Source: Saprospirales bacterium
GTDB lineage: Bacteria > Bacteroidota > Bacteroidia > Chitinophagales > JADIYW01
Direction: 5' to 3'
Assembly: GCA_016711605.1 (NCBI GenBank)
Contig: JADJSS010000009.1
Span: 103,547-167,546 of the forward strand
DNA length: 64,000 nt
Both the position numbers and the translations under genes were made by a program. Shown piece after piece: positions 27,474 to 36,502 of this stretch (the stretch's first letter is position 1; every line of letters starts with the position of its first letter). Below the pieces are notes generated by a model. The model worked only from the letters and a program-made list of their open reading frames with translations. It was not told the DNA's origin and did not search any database.

Positions 27474-27637
27474 TTCTGTTTAACGAAAAGATTAGAATTT
27501 TATTTTAACCATTTTATTAAAAACATACCTCTTATCTGATATAACACGAAACTGGTCATCTCATTTATTATTAATTGTATAGTATAGAATTTGTAGTAAA
27601 CTGGAAATTTTATTATCTTTATTTCAAACCATTTATT

Positions 27638-29092
27638 ATGAAGTCTATTTTTTTAGTTCTTCTGCTAATGATTTTCCATATCTCATTTAGTCAGAATATC
27701 GGAATTAACGCTACAGGTGCAGCACCAAATAATAGCGCCATGTTAGATGTCGCAAGCAACAACAAAGGCCTTTTAATTCCAAGAATGACGGCAGCGCTTC
27801 GGTTAGCCATCACTTCACCAGCAAATTCTTTATTAGTTTTTGACACAGATAGTTCTGCGTTATTTATGTATAATTTACCATTAACAAAATGGGAAAGAAT
27901 CAATCCAACGTATAATTTCAACAATATCATCATGGGTAATTCTATTGGTGATGTTTTAGTTTGGAATGGAACTGCATGGATTGCAACACCAAAATGCAAT
28001 TTGTTTACTTACATTTATAAAGATGCAGATGGCGATGGTCATGGCGACAGATGCGAACCACTTTTTGCCTGTGCGCCATTTCCTTGTTATGTTGCTGATA
28101 GCTTAGACAGAAACGACCAAGATCCAACTATTTATCCTGGCGCGCCAGAATTATGTGATAATAAAGACAACGACCAAGATGGTTTAGTTGATGAAACATT
28201 TCTACTAAAAGGTACGGTATGTACTGTTGGTACAGGTGCCTGCTTAAGAAGTGGCGTTTGGATATGTAATGGTGCTGGAACTGGCTTAGTTTGCAGTGTA
28301 ACAGCTGGTTCTCCAACTGCTGAAACGTGTAATGGTATTGATGATGATTGTAATGGTGTAGTTGATAATGGTATTCCAGTTAATACATATTATAGAGACG
28401 CAGATGGAGATAGCTATGGCAATCCACTAGTAACTACAACTTCATGCTCTGTACCGTCTGGTTATGTGGCTAACAATACAGATTGTAATGATGCAAACAA
28501 CCTTATTAATCCAGGAAGAACTGAACTTTGCAATGGAGTAGATGACAATTGTAACGGAACTACAGATGAACTTTGGCCACTAAAAGGATCTTCTTGTACT
28601 GTTGGAGTTGGCGCTTGTACTAGAACAGGCACATGGGTTTGTAACGGTACAGGTTCTGGCTTAGTTTGCAGCGCCACACCTGGAGTACCAACTACTGAAA
28701 TTTGCAATGGAATAGACGATAATTGTGATGGAACAGTTGATGGAATAACCAGAAGTTGTTACAGTGGACCTGCAGGAACTTCAGGTGTTGGCTCTTGTAG
28801 ACCAGGAACACAAGTTTGTTCTGGTGGTGCTTGGGGCGCATGTATTGGCCAAGTTTTACCATCTACAGAAGTATGTGACGGCATTGACAATGACTGCAAT
28901 GGCGTAATAGACAATGGCCTGACTCGCGCATGTTATACTGGACCAGCTGGTACCGCAAATGTTGGCAGATGCAGAACTGGTACACAAAATTGTAGTGCTG
29001 GACTTTGGGGCACTTGTGTGGGACAGGTATTACCTATTGCAGAGATAATTGGGAATGGAATTGACGATGATTGCAATGGTGTTGTACAATAA
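27638..29092 (+). CDS. Exported MopE-like repeat protein (putative metal-binding motifs)
   Basis: The 484-residue protein has a signal peptide (about 1-18, ending ISFSQ) and an N-terminal domain with 'NNSAMLDVASNNKGLLIPRM', common in Bacteroidota surface proteins. From about residue 125 on there are tandem repeats. One type is 'DADGDGHG' calcium-like loops. The other is 'CNGIDDDCNGVVD', in at least five versions near 28146, 28329, 28535, 28712 and 28884, plus a final one at 29052. Paired cysteines probably form disulfides. The motif is that of MopE-type putative metal-binding repeats (PF11617). No T9SS sorting domain follows; the protein stops right after the last repeat. An in-frame ATG-less extension upstream is ignored because the signal peptide starts at 27638. 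Confidence 0.78.
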   Translation: MKSIFLVLLLMIFHISFSQNIGINATGAAPNNSAMLDVASNNKGLLIPRMTAALRLAITSPANSLLVFDTDSSALFMYNLPLTKWERINPTYNFNNIIMGNSIGDVLVWNGTAWIATPKCNLFTYIYKDADGDGHGDRCEPLFACAPFPCYVADSLDRNDQDPTIYPGAPELCDNKDNDQDGLVDETFLLKGTVCTVGTGACLRSGVWICNGAGTGLVCSVTAGSPTAETCNGIDDDCNGVVDNGIPVNTYYRDADGDSYGNPLVTTTSCSVPSGYVANNTDCNDANNLINPGRTELCNGVDDNCNGTTDELWPLKGSSCTVGVGACTRTGTWVCNGTGSGLVCSATPGVPTTEICNGIDDNCDGTVDGITRSCYSGPAGTSGVGSCRPGTQVCSGGAWGACIGQVLPSTEVCDGIDNDCNGVIDNGLTRACYTGPAGTANVGRCRTGTQNCSAGLWGTCVGQVLPIAEIIGNGIDDDCNGVVQ

Positions 29093-29153
29093 GATACCAT
29101 TAATTACTTATCACTTGTAATTTTAAAATTGTTTAATTTCGTTTCATTAAAGA

Positions 29154-30151
29154 ATGAAAGAAATCTCGTTTGTTATTTTAATTATTGCTTCTTGCATTGC
29201 TTGTAAAAAACAACATGCAACTTCATTTTATTTTTGGGAAACGATGTACGAAATTTCACCTATTGAAAAAAATATTTGGATGAATTAAACGTACAGAAAT
29301 TGTATGTGCGTTTTTTTGATGTTGATATGAAGAACAACGAAGCAATTCCTATAGGTGAAATCAACATTAAAGAAAAGAATATTCAGCAAGAAATTATACC
29401 TGTAGTTTTTATAACGAATGACGTTTTTAAGAATTTAGATAAAAATAAAATCGAAGATTTAGCAAAACACATCAAACAAGAAATTGAATTTATTTATCCG
29501 AAAATTTCTGATAAAAAAATAAAAGAAATACAGTTCGATTGTGATTGGACAATAAGTACACGAAGTAAATATTTTTACTTGCTGAATATTGTAGAAAAAC
29601 AAAACCCAACACTGCTTGTTTCAGCAACTATTCGTTTACATCAAATAAAAGATAAAACAAAAACTGGCATTCCACCAATAAAAAAAGGTGTTCTGATGTA
29701 TTATGCTACATCAAATCCGTTAGATTTTAAAGAAGAAAATTCCATTTTAGAAAATAAACTTGCAGAAAATTATTGTAAAGAAATCCAAAATTATCCAATT
29801 GCATTAGATATTGCATTGCCAATTTACAGCTGGGCAATTATCGAAAATCAAGTTGGAGAAAAACGTCTATTAAATGGAATCAGAAATGATATGTTGAAAG
29901 ACACAAGTATCTATCAACCAATAAAACCAAATTTTTATTTGGTAAAAAAAGATCATTATCTACATGGAAACTATATTTATGAAGATTTTACAATAAAAAC
30001 AGAAGAAGTTACTACAACTCAATTAGAACAAGCTTCCACATTTCTAAAAAATAAAATAATAAATCAGGAACTAAATACCATCTTTTATCAGTTAGATTCA
30101 TCAAATTTATCTCATTATTCAATTCAAAATCTTAAGAATATCTCAAAATAA
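29154..30151 (+). CDS. Lipoprotein, unknown function, frameshifted
   Basis: I do not recognise a family. The ATG at 29154 opens a lipoprotein signal (MKEISFVILIIASCIACKK) and reads 'HATSFYFWETMYEISPIEKN' before stopping. The A7 tract 29266-29272 joins it to a long open frame that otherwise has no good start. One extra A gives a single 332-residue protein with 'EKKYLDELNVQKLYVRFFDVD' at the junction. The body alternates Lys-rich and hydrophobic strands. It contains 'FDCDWTISTRSKYFYLL' and 'DIALPIYSWAI', reminiscent of lipoproteins with a glycosidase-like fold, but I would not name it. The gene after it starts 6 nt downstream, so the two are co-transcribed. Confidence 0.7.
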
Positions 30152-30157
30152 GAAACC

Positions 30158-32542
30158 ATGAAAAAAACTATCCTTGTAATCTTATCGTTTTCATTATTAT
30201 ATTCAAAAACAAATGCTTGTTCTTGGTCGTCAGAAGATGGAACTTTTTACAATTTATTTGATCAGCAATTAATTTCTGACAAATCACTGTTGCCATTTTT
30301 TTTAACCTATGACGAAACATTTTACGGAAATCATTCATACGATGAATCGCAACCAATAATTCCTGAGATAGATTATAATATTGTAGAATGGAAGAAATAT
30401 TTCGACAACCAAATCAATGAAAATGCTTTAAATTACTTGGTTTATCAGTCATCAAGCAGTGATTTATCTAAAATAATTACGACAAAATCTTTAAAAGGAA
30501 TTAATGAGAACTTAAAGCAACAAATCTATTTAACGGATAAAGGATTGGAAGCTCTCAATTATTTAATTTTTGCAAAAAAATGTGAACCATTTGCAACATC
30601 AACAGAAGAAAGCACTGATGAAAACTGGTACTATGGTAATATTCGCAAGAAAATGACTAAACCACAATTTATGTCAACTGCAAAAGATGGAAACATATTA
30701 TATGCAGCAACAAAAAATACAGATATTAAATTGCGCATCGCATATCAGCTGGTTCGTTTATCGCATTATGGTGGTTTTAATGATGATGCTGTACGATATT
30801 TTAATACTTATGTAGAGCCATTGAAACAAAAATCATTATTGTATTATTATGCATTAGAACAAAAAGGTGGTGCATTGTTTAATCAGAAAAAATTTGCAGA
30901 AGCTGGTGTTGCTTTTGCGCAGGTTTTTCATAATACAACAGACAGAAAAATTCCGTGTTATGCAAGTTTTCGTATTTCTAATCAGATGAGTTTTGACAAT
31001 GCGATTTTGTTGTGCAAAACACCAAACGAAAAAGCTGCACTGTATGTGTTGCGTGGTTTTAATAAATTTTCTAATGGTTTATCGGAAATGAAAAACATTT
31101 ATGCAGTTGCGCCAAACAGTGCGTATTTAGAGCTGATGGCGTGCCGTGCTTTGTTACAAATTGAACACAGTGCATTTCAAATTCCAAATCAATACGCGTC
31201 AAAAAATACGTTTCCGTTAATGAATGCACCTGAAAAATTGTATCTGCAAAAGATAATATTATTTACAGAAACTTTAGTAAAAACAAACAAAGTAAAACGT
31301 GCTGATTTTTGGCTCGCTTACTTAGCACATTTGTATTTATTAAACGGTGATTACGCAAAATCACAAGCAACAGCAAATCAAATAAACTCAACAGATAAAG
31401 GCATTTTAGAGCAAAAAGACAGAACTTCATTTTGCGCTTACATTGGTAGCTTAAAAACAATTGATGCAGTTGCAGAACAAAAAATCTTTACTCAGTTTTT
31501 AAATAATAAAGATGAAAAACAAAAAGGTTTTGTGTATGAAATTTTAGGTCATAATTATATGCAACAAAATAATTTAGCAAAAGCATTTTTGTGTCACAAC
31601 ACTTTAAAAGGATTGTATGGAAATCCTGATATTAATATTATTAACGATTTGATTGATTTATTTAATTCGAAAAATAAATCAGCGTTTGAAAAACAATTGC
31701 TGACTTCAACTATTACATTAGATGCATTGTATGAACTAAAAGGGTCGTATTATTTCAAAAAAGATGATTTAGAGAATGCATTAGTAGCATACAAAAAAGT
31801 TTCTGCTAATTTTAAATGCTTAGAACCGATTGACTATAATGATAGCTGGAACGAGGCACTCAAACTTAAAGAACCATCTTTTAATGGTTATAGCAACATA
31901 TCTGGTTTAATTTTTAGCAGCAATATTCAAACGTATTATGAATCAACTATGAAAGATGCATTTAAAGATTTAACGTATAAAGAATTTAATTTTATCACTG
32001 CTAACATGAATAAGGAACAATTGGTTGAAGCACTTTTACAATTAAAAAAACTTGCCAGTGGTAATGACGAAAAAGCTGCTAAGGCAAATTATCTTTTAGG
32101 TAATTTTTATTACAACACATCACTTCATGGCTATTTTAGGAACCTGCATTTTTATGAAGGTGGCAATTATTATCTATCTAATATTTATGGATACAACACT
32201 ATTCCGAACACCATCAAAAAACCTTATAATTATAACAATGGAACAGGAACTATAGCAGCAAACAATCCACAAAAACCGTATGATTATTTTCTAAAAGCTG
32301 AAAGTATATCAACAAACAAAGAATTAAAAACGAATGCAGTCTTTCAGGCATCAAAATGCGAATTAGATTTGTTTTTTGCTAAACAAGATGTATACTATAG
32401 CTATGGTGGAAATTATAGTTTATTATACAGCACAACTACTCGACCGTTATTTAAGAAATTAAAAGATAATTATTCGCAAACTGCGTATTACCAAGATATT
32501 GTAAGCAATTGCAAATACTTTAGATTCTATTTAGGAAAGTAA
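30158..32542 (+). CDS. Large exported helical-repeat protein
   Basis: I do not recognise a named family. The 794-residue protein has a signal peptide (about 1-20, cleaved near KTNAC; the Cys at about 21 could also be lipidated). The body is helical with TPR-like pairs such as 'LYYYALEQKGGALFNQKKFAEAGVAFAQVF', 'ADFWLAYLAHLYLLNGDYAKSQATANQI' and 'LYELKGSYYFKKDDLENALVAYKKV'. The C-terminal part is rich in Tyr, Asn and Gly. It starts 6 nt after the frameshifted lipoprotein gene, suggesting a shared role at the envelope. The downstream 127 bp hold a palindromic repeat. Confidence 0.65.
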   Translation: MKKTILVILSFSLLYSKTNACSWSSEDGTFYNLFDQQLISDKSLLPFFLTYDETFYGNHSYDESQPIIPEIDYNIVEWKKYFDNQINENALNYLVYQSSSSDLSKIITTKSLKGINENLKQQIYLTDKGLEALNYLIFAKKCEPFATSTEESTDENWYYGNIRKKMTKPQFMSTAKDGNILYAATKNTDIKLRIAYQLVRLSHYGGFNDDAVRYFNTYVEPLKQKSLLYYYALEQKGGALFNQKKFAEAGVAFAQVFHNTTDRKIPCYASFRISNQMSFDNAILLCKTPNEKAALYVLRGFNKFSNGLSEMKNIYAVAPNSAYLELMACRALLQIEHSAFQIPNQYASKNTFPLMNAPEKLYLQKIILFTETLVKTNKVKRADFWLAYLAHLYLLNGDYAKSQATANQINSTDKGILEQKDRTSFCAYIGSLKTIDAVAEQKIFTQFLNNKDEKQKGFVYEILGHNYMQQNNLAKAFLCHNTLKGLYGNPDINIINDLIDLFNSKNKSAFEKQLLTSTITLDALYELKGSYYFKKDDLENALVAYKKVSANFKCLEPIDYNDSWNEALKLKEPSFNGYSNISGLIFSSNIQTYYESTMKDAFKDLTYKEFNFITANMNKEQLVEALLQLKKLASGNDEKAAKANYLLGNFYYNTSLHGYFRNLHFYEGGNYYLSNIYGYNTIPNTIKKPYNYNNGTGTIAANNPQKPYDYFLKAESISTNKELKTNAVFQASKCELDLFFAKQDVYYSYGGNYSLLYSTTTRPLFKKLKDNYSQTAYYQDIVSNCKYFRFYLGK

Positions 32543-32564
32543 TTAGTGTAATAATTAGCATTAG

Positions 32565-32650
32565 ATGCCGAAATAATTCCGAATCTTCGGAACGGCATGA
32601 CAACGTCGCGGTGCCGAGTCGTTGTCATGCTGAACTTGTTTCAGAATCTT
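32565..32650. repeat. REP-like palindromic repeat between convergent genes
   Basis: The element has two parts. The first is a nested hairpin, ATGCCG..TTCCGAATCTTCGGAA..CGGCAT (32565-32598). The second is CATGACAACG (32596-32605) and CGTTGTCATG (32620-32629), followed by CTGAACTTGTTTCAGAATCT. The last string is of a type I know as widespread in Bacteroidota genomes. It lies between convergent genes, the usual place for REP elements, and could also terminate both. Confidence 0.65.
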
Positions 32651-32668
32651 AAATAAAGATTAAGCTGT

Positions 32669-33418
32669 TCATAAGTCATCATTATTCTGCTTATTCTTTA
32701 TTTCTGTAACAGAATTTTCAGTAATAGAAATGTTATCTATTTCCGGAATTTGATCAATTACATTTTCATCTAACACAATATTTATTTGCTCATTATCTAA
32801 TTCAATATCTTTATCGTTCATCGCTATTCGTTCTTCCTTAGAAATATAATTTTCGCCATGTCTGCGTTGTAATATTTTTTCTTTGCGAGCTGCTTTTTCT
32901 ATAGCTTGTTTTTCGGCACGTTCTTTCTGTTTAATCGCGCGTTCTGCTTTCTCTTCTTCGGTTAAATCTTTTGTTATTTTTACTTTACTTGGATGTATTT
33001 CAAAATAATCATCCACAGGAATTTCGATTGTAAACCATAAAATTTTTATTTTAGAAACACCAACACTGCGCATTTTTATTGGATGCGCTAACAGTTGCGA
33101 AATTGCCTGAAATATAGAAGTGATAATACTAATTTTAGAAGTTGCAGTTAAAATCAACTCCGATTTACCTTTTAATTTTTGTGGCTGGTGATAATTCATC
33201 GAGCCAATTTCAATGCCGTTTCTATTTAATAATTTTGTTTCTATAGATAAAATGGTAATTGGCAAAAAAAATGAATTTGTAATCTTAATGTCAGTTTCTG
33301 TAATTACAGAAGTCAACCCAATTTCTTGCGTGCGCACTTCAACAATATCAATGGTTTTATTTTCTGTTGCTTTTTTTAAGATGAAAGCATTTATTTTTTT
33401 CTTTATAAAATCAAACAT
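32669..33418 (-). CDS. LEA-14-like domain protein with charged coiled-coil tail
   Basis: The family call is tentative. The 249-residue protein has no signal peptide. Residues about 20-140 look like a beta-sandwich of the LEA-14/WHy type ('DIKITNSFFLPITILSIETKLL', 'GKSELILTATSKIS'). Residues about 148-195 are a strongly charged helix (LTEEEKAERAIKQKERAEKQ...), followed by an acidic Asn/Ile-rich tail. It would be cytoplasmic. It is convergent with the helical-repeat gene and divergent from the hydroxylase gene. The function is unknown. Confidence 0.55.
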   Translation of the reverse strand: MFDFIKKKINAFILKKATENKTIDIVEVRTQEIGLTSVITETDIKITNSFFLPITILSIETKLLNRNGIEIGSMNYHQPQKLKGKSELILTATSKISIITSIFQAISQLLAHPIKMRSVGVSKIKILWFTIEIPVDDYFEIHPSKVKITKDLTEEEKAERAIKQKERAEKQAIEKAARKEKILQRRHGENYISKEERIAMNDKDIELDNEQINIVLDENVIDQIPEIDNISITENSVTEIKNKQNNDDL

Positions 33419-33593
33419 AAGCTGTAAATTAATTTTAAAATATTCTACCTATTTAAACGTCTTGCTTAAATAAATTATTTAAACTCTTGTTAAATTATAA
33501 AAAGTATATTGTTTTGAAACTAAACTTAGGTTAACTTTAATGTTCAAGCATTTTTAATAATACTAAATCTACAATAATTTTAAATTCAACATC

Positions 33594-34835
33594 ATGGAAC
33601 AACTCAGCACCGTAATTGCCATTCCAATTTTTTTACTTTTTATTGTTGTAGAATATTTTGCTACGCGAAAAAAACATCCAGAATATTATCGTTTAAACGA
33701 TGCACTGACGAATTTAAATATTGGTGTAAGTCATTTGTTGTTTAAATTATTAACCACAGGTTTAATGTTAGGTGCTTATGTTTTGGTGTTAGAAAACTTC
33801 GCAGTATTACATTTATCTGGTGTTACAGCATATATTGTTGTTTTAATTTTATTTGATTTTTGTTTTTATTGGGCACATCGTTTTGGTCACGAAGTTAATT
33901 TATTTTGGGGCGCGCATGTGGTGCATCATCAAAGCGAAGAATACAATTTAACGGTTGCATTGCGTCAATCTTGGATTCATAGTTTGCTGGCATTTATTTT
34001 CTTTTTGCCAATTGCATTTTTAGGCGTTGATGTGTTGACTTTAGGAATTTGCGCAAGTATCAATTCTTTTTTTCAGTTTTGGATTCATACCAAAGCAATC
34101 GACAAAATGCCAAAATGGTTCGAAGCCATTTTCAATACACCATCACATCACAGAGTACATCATGGTGTAAATCCAAAATATATTGATAAAAACCACGCAG
34201 GTATGTTTATTATTTGGGACAAACTATTTGGTACTTTTCAGGAAGAAATAGAAGAACCAACGTATGGTGTTACTACGCAATTGAAAAGTTGGAATCCAGC
34301 TTGGGCAAATGTTGAATATTATGTAACGATGTTTAAAAACGCAAAAGCATTTCCTAAAGTATCAGATAAATTAAAATATATAGTTGCTAAACCAGGTTGG
34401 CAGCCAGCAGAATTGGGTGGCCAAATTCCAATTCCAGAAGTAGATTATAATAAACCAAAATACGATGCAAAAGCAAGCAGCAAAAGTTTGAATATTTATG
34501 TGTTGGTGCAGTTCGCGTTTATTATCATTGGCTTGTCTGCTTACTTATATAATTATGAGAAACTATCGTTGTTCTATACTATTATTTTCTTTAGTGTGCT
34601 GATGCTTTCCACTGTAATTTGCAGTGCTATTTTAGAACAAAAAAAATGGGTAAAATATGCTGAATATGCACGCTTGCTGATTGCGTTCATTGCACTAAAT
34701 TCTATGTACTACATTAACTACAATGGTTGGTTTTTAATTATGTTGATTCCATCTGTAATTCTTACAGCGTACTTTTTAGCTTGGTACACCTTGAATATTA
34801 ATAATAGGTTTGTATTGAAGCGAATTGTGAAGTAA
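33594..34835 (+). CDS. Sterol desaturase / fatty acid hydroxylase family membrane protein
   Basis: The 413-residue integral membrane protein belongs to the FA_hydroxylase superfamily, which uses a di-iron centre. The histidine boxes are HRFGHE (about 94), HVVHH (about 108) and HHRVHH (about 185). It has about seven hydrophobic segments. The C-terminal ~120 residues are an extra membrane region that resembles the long alkylglycerol monooxygenase-like members. The substrate, a lipid, cannot be set from sequence. A shorter relative is at 59528-60277. Its upstream gap of 175 bp shows no clear consensus promoter. Confidence 0.85.
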   Translation: MEQLSTVIAIPIFLLFIVVEYFATRKKHPEYYRLNDALTNLNIGVSHLLFKLLTTGLMLGAYVLVLENFAVLHLSGVTAYIVVLILFDFCFYWAHRFGHEVNLFWGAHVVHHQSEEYNLTVALRQSWIHSLLAFIFFLPIAFLGVDVLTLGICASINSFFQFWIHTKAIDKMPKWFEAIFNTPSHHRVHHGVNPKYIDKNHAGMFIIWDKLFGTFQEEIEEPTYGVTTQLKSWNPAWANVEYYVTMFKNAKAFPKVSDKLKYIVAKPGWQPAELGGQIPIPEVDYNKPKYDAKASSKSLNIYVLVQFAFIIIGLSAYLYNYEKLSLFYTIIFFSVLMLSTVICSAILEQKKWVKYAEYARLLIAFIALNSMYYINYNGWFLIMLIPSVILTAYFLAWYTLNINNRFVLKRIVK

Positions 34836-34994
34836 CACAGTCTCAATCTCGATATTACTTATTTTCTATAAGGATTTCTCAAAGCATGCAAATTGCAGAA
34901 GCTAGCTTTTAATATATTCTCTTCCAATTAAAAAAATTTCCTAAGATTTATGGAAAATGGCACTTTCATGTATCTATATAGTAAAACAAATTTT

Positions 34995-35507
34995 ATGCAA
35001 ATTCAATCAGTACAAGACAAGATTTATGAAATTAGAAACCAGAAAGTAATGTTAGACTTCGATTTGGCAGCACTTTATGAAGTAGAAACAAAAAATCTAA
35101 ACTTAGCAGTAAAACGAAATATCAAACGTTTTCCATTAGATTTTATGTTCAGATTAACAACCACTGAATGGCAAATGATGCGGTTGCAAATTGAAACCGA
35201 ATCGCAAAGTAAAAGAAATACAAACGTAACGCCTTATGCTTTTACCGAACAAGGTTTGGCAATGCTAAGTGGTATTTTAAATTCAGACAAAGCAATAAAT
35301 GTAAATATTGCTATCATGCGTGCGTTTGTGTATGTAAGGCAAATTGCGCTAACTCACAAAGAATTGACAGAAAAGATTAAAAAATTAGAATCTAAAACCA
35401 ACAAAAAATTTAAAGATGTGTATGATGCATTAGATTATTTACTACAAAAAGATAAACTGGAAACTGAGCAAAAAACGAGAACTAAAATCGGATTTAAAAC
35501 ATCCTGA
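34995..35507 (+). CDS. ORF6N domain protein
   Basis: The 170-residue protein has an N-terminal ORF6N domain (about 1-90) with 'KIYEIRNQKVMLDFDLAALY', 'AVKRNIKRFPLDFMF' and 'FTEQGLAMLSGIL'. A helical C-terminus with 'LTEKIKKLESKTNKKFKDVY' follows. ORF6N is a KilA-N-related DNA-binding domain found in phage antirepressors and in many standalone Bacteroidota genes. No phage genes flank it. The ATG at 34995 gives the usual family start; an in-frame ATG at 34950 adds 15 unrelated residues and cannot be excluded. The role is probably in regulation, unproven. Confidence 0.82.
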   Translation: MQIQSVQDKIYEIRNQKVMLDFDLAALYEVETKNLNLAVKRNIKRFPLDFMFRLTTTEWQMMRLQIETESQSKRNTNVTPYAFTEQGLAMLSGILNSDKAINVNIAIMRAFVYVRQIALTHKELTEKIKKLESKTNKKFKDVYDALDYLLQKDKLETEQKTRTKIGFKTS

Positions 35508-35615
35508 TTTATTTTGCCTTGGTTCGTGTCTCACGAACCAAATCTCATTTATTACCACAAGACAATTCTTTTCTGACTTCATCTGTCTTACTTTGCATTA
35601 GTAAAACAAATAACC

Positions 35616-36482
35616 ATGCAAGTAGCTTTTGTAACCTATCATAAATTTCCTGATTTATATGAAGATGATAAATTACTACAACAATATTTAACACAAAAAA
35701 GTATTGAAGTAATTCCAGTTTCTTGGGACGATGCATCTGTAAACTGGAAGCAATTTGATGTGATTGTATTGCGTTCTATGTGGAATTATTTTGAGCAACC
35801 TGTTGAGTTTGACCAATGGTTGGATAAATTGAAGTTACTTGGCTGCAAGGTTTTAAATCCGTTATCTGTAGTTAAATGGAATCAAAACAAAAATTATTTT
35901 GATGATTTTTCTAAGAATGGTGTCTTGCTTCCATCTTATGTTATTTGTTCTCAAAAGAATAACATCACATTAAAAAGCATTCTGCAAGAAAACAACTGGA
36001 ACAAAGCTGTTGTAAAACCAACGATTTCTGGTGGTGCTTATAATACATGGATTGCAAATATTGATACTGTTGATATTGACGAAAACCGTTTTGCAGAATT
36101 ATTAAAAAACGGCGATGTTATTGTTCAAATATTTGTAGAAGAAATTATTACAAAAGGTGAATTGTCGCTGATCCTCTTCAATAAAAAATTCAGTCATGCT
36201 ATTTGCAAAAGAGTAAAGCAAGGCGACTTTCGTGTGCAAGTGCAATTTGGTGGAACAGTAGAACCTATAGAACCAAATGAATTAATTTTAACACAAGCTA
36301 CTAACTTATTAAACAGCATTCCTGAAACATTATTGTATGCAAGAGTTGATGGTGTAATAACAAACGATGGAAATTTTTTGTTGATGGAATTAGAATTGAT
36401 AGAACCTGTTTTATTTGTTTCAACCAACAACAAAGCTTGCGAAAATTTTTACAATGCACTTATTGCTATTTCTTGCATTTGA
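35616..36482 (+). CDS. ATP-grasp domain protein
   Basis: The 288-residue protein has the fold of RimK/glutathione-synthetase-like ATP-grasp ligases. It has an N-terminal pre-ATP domain ('VAFVTYHKFPDLYEDDKLL'), the ATP-binding core ('KAVVKPTISGGAYNTW', 'DVIVQIFVEEIITKGELSLILF') and the Mg/catalytic segment 'LLYARVDGVITNDGNFLLMELELIEP'. Such proteins join a carboxylate to an amine or thiol with ATP. Similar orphan enzymes include DcsG of cycloserine synthesis and glutathione-synthetase-like proteins. No biosynthetic neighbours reveal the substrate. It is convergent with the caspase-like gene. Confidence 0.78.
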   Translation: MQVAFVTYHKFPDLYEDDKLLQQYLTQKSIEVIPVSWDDASVNWKQFDVIVLRSMWNYFEQPVEFDQWLDKLKLLGCKVLNPLSVVKWNQNKNYFDDFSKNGVLLPSYVICSQKNNITLKSILQENNWNKAVVKPTISGGAYNTWIANIDTVDIDENRFAELLKNGDVIVQIFVEEIITKGELSLILFNKKFSHAICKRVKQGDFRVQVQFGGTVEPIEPNELILTQATNLLNSIPETLLYARVDGVITNDGNFLLMELELIEPVLFVSTNNKACENFYNALIAISCI

Positions 36483-36502
36483 TACCTATTCATGAAAGTT
36501 AA

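Noticed and set aside
28462..28707. Minus-strand frame opposite the MopE-like repeats
   Set aside because: Its Pro/Val/Gln-rich repeats are the reverse reading of the tandem repeats on the plus strand.
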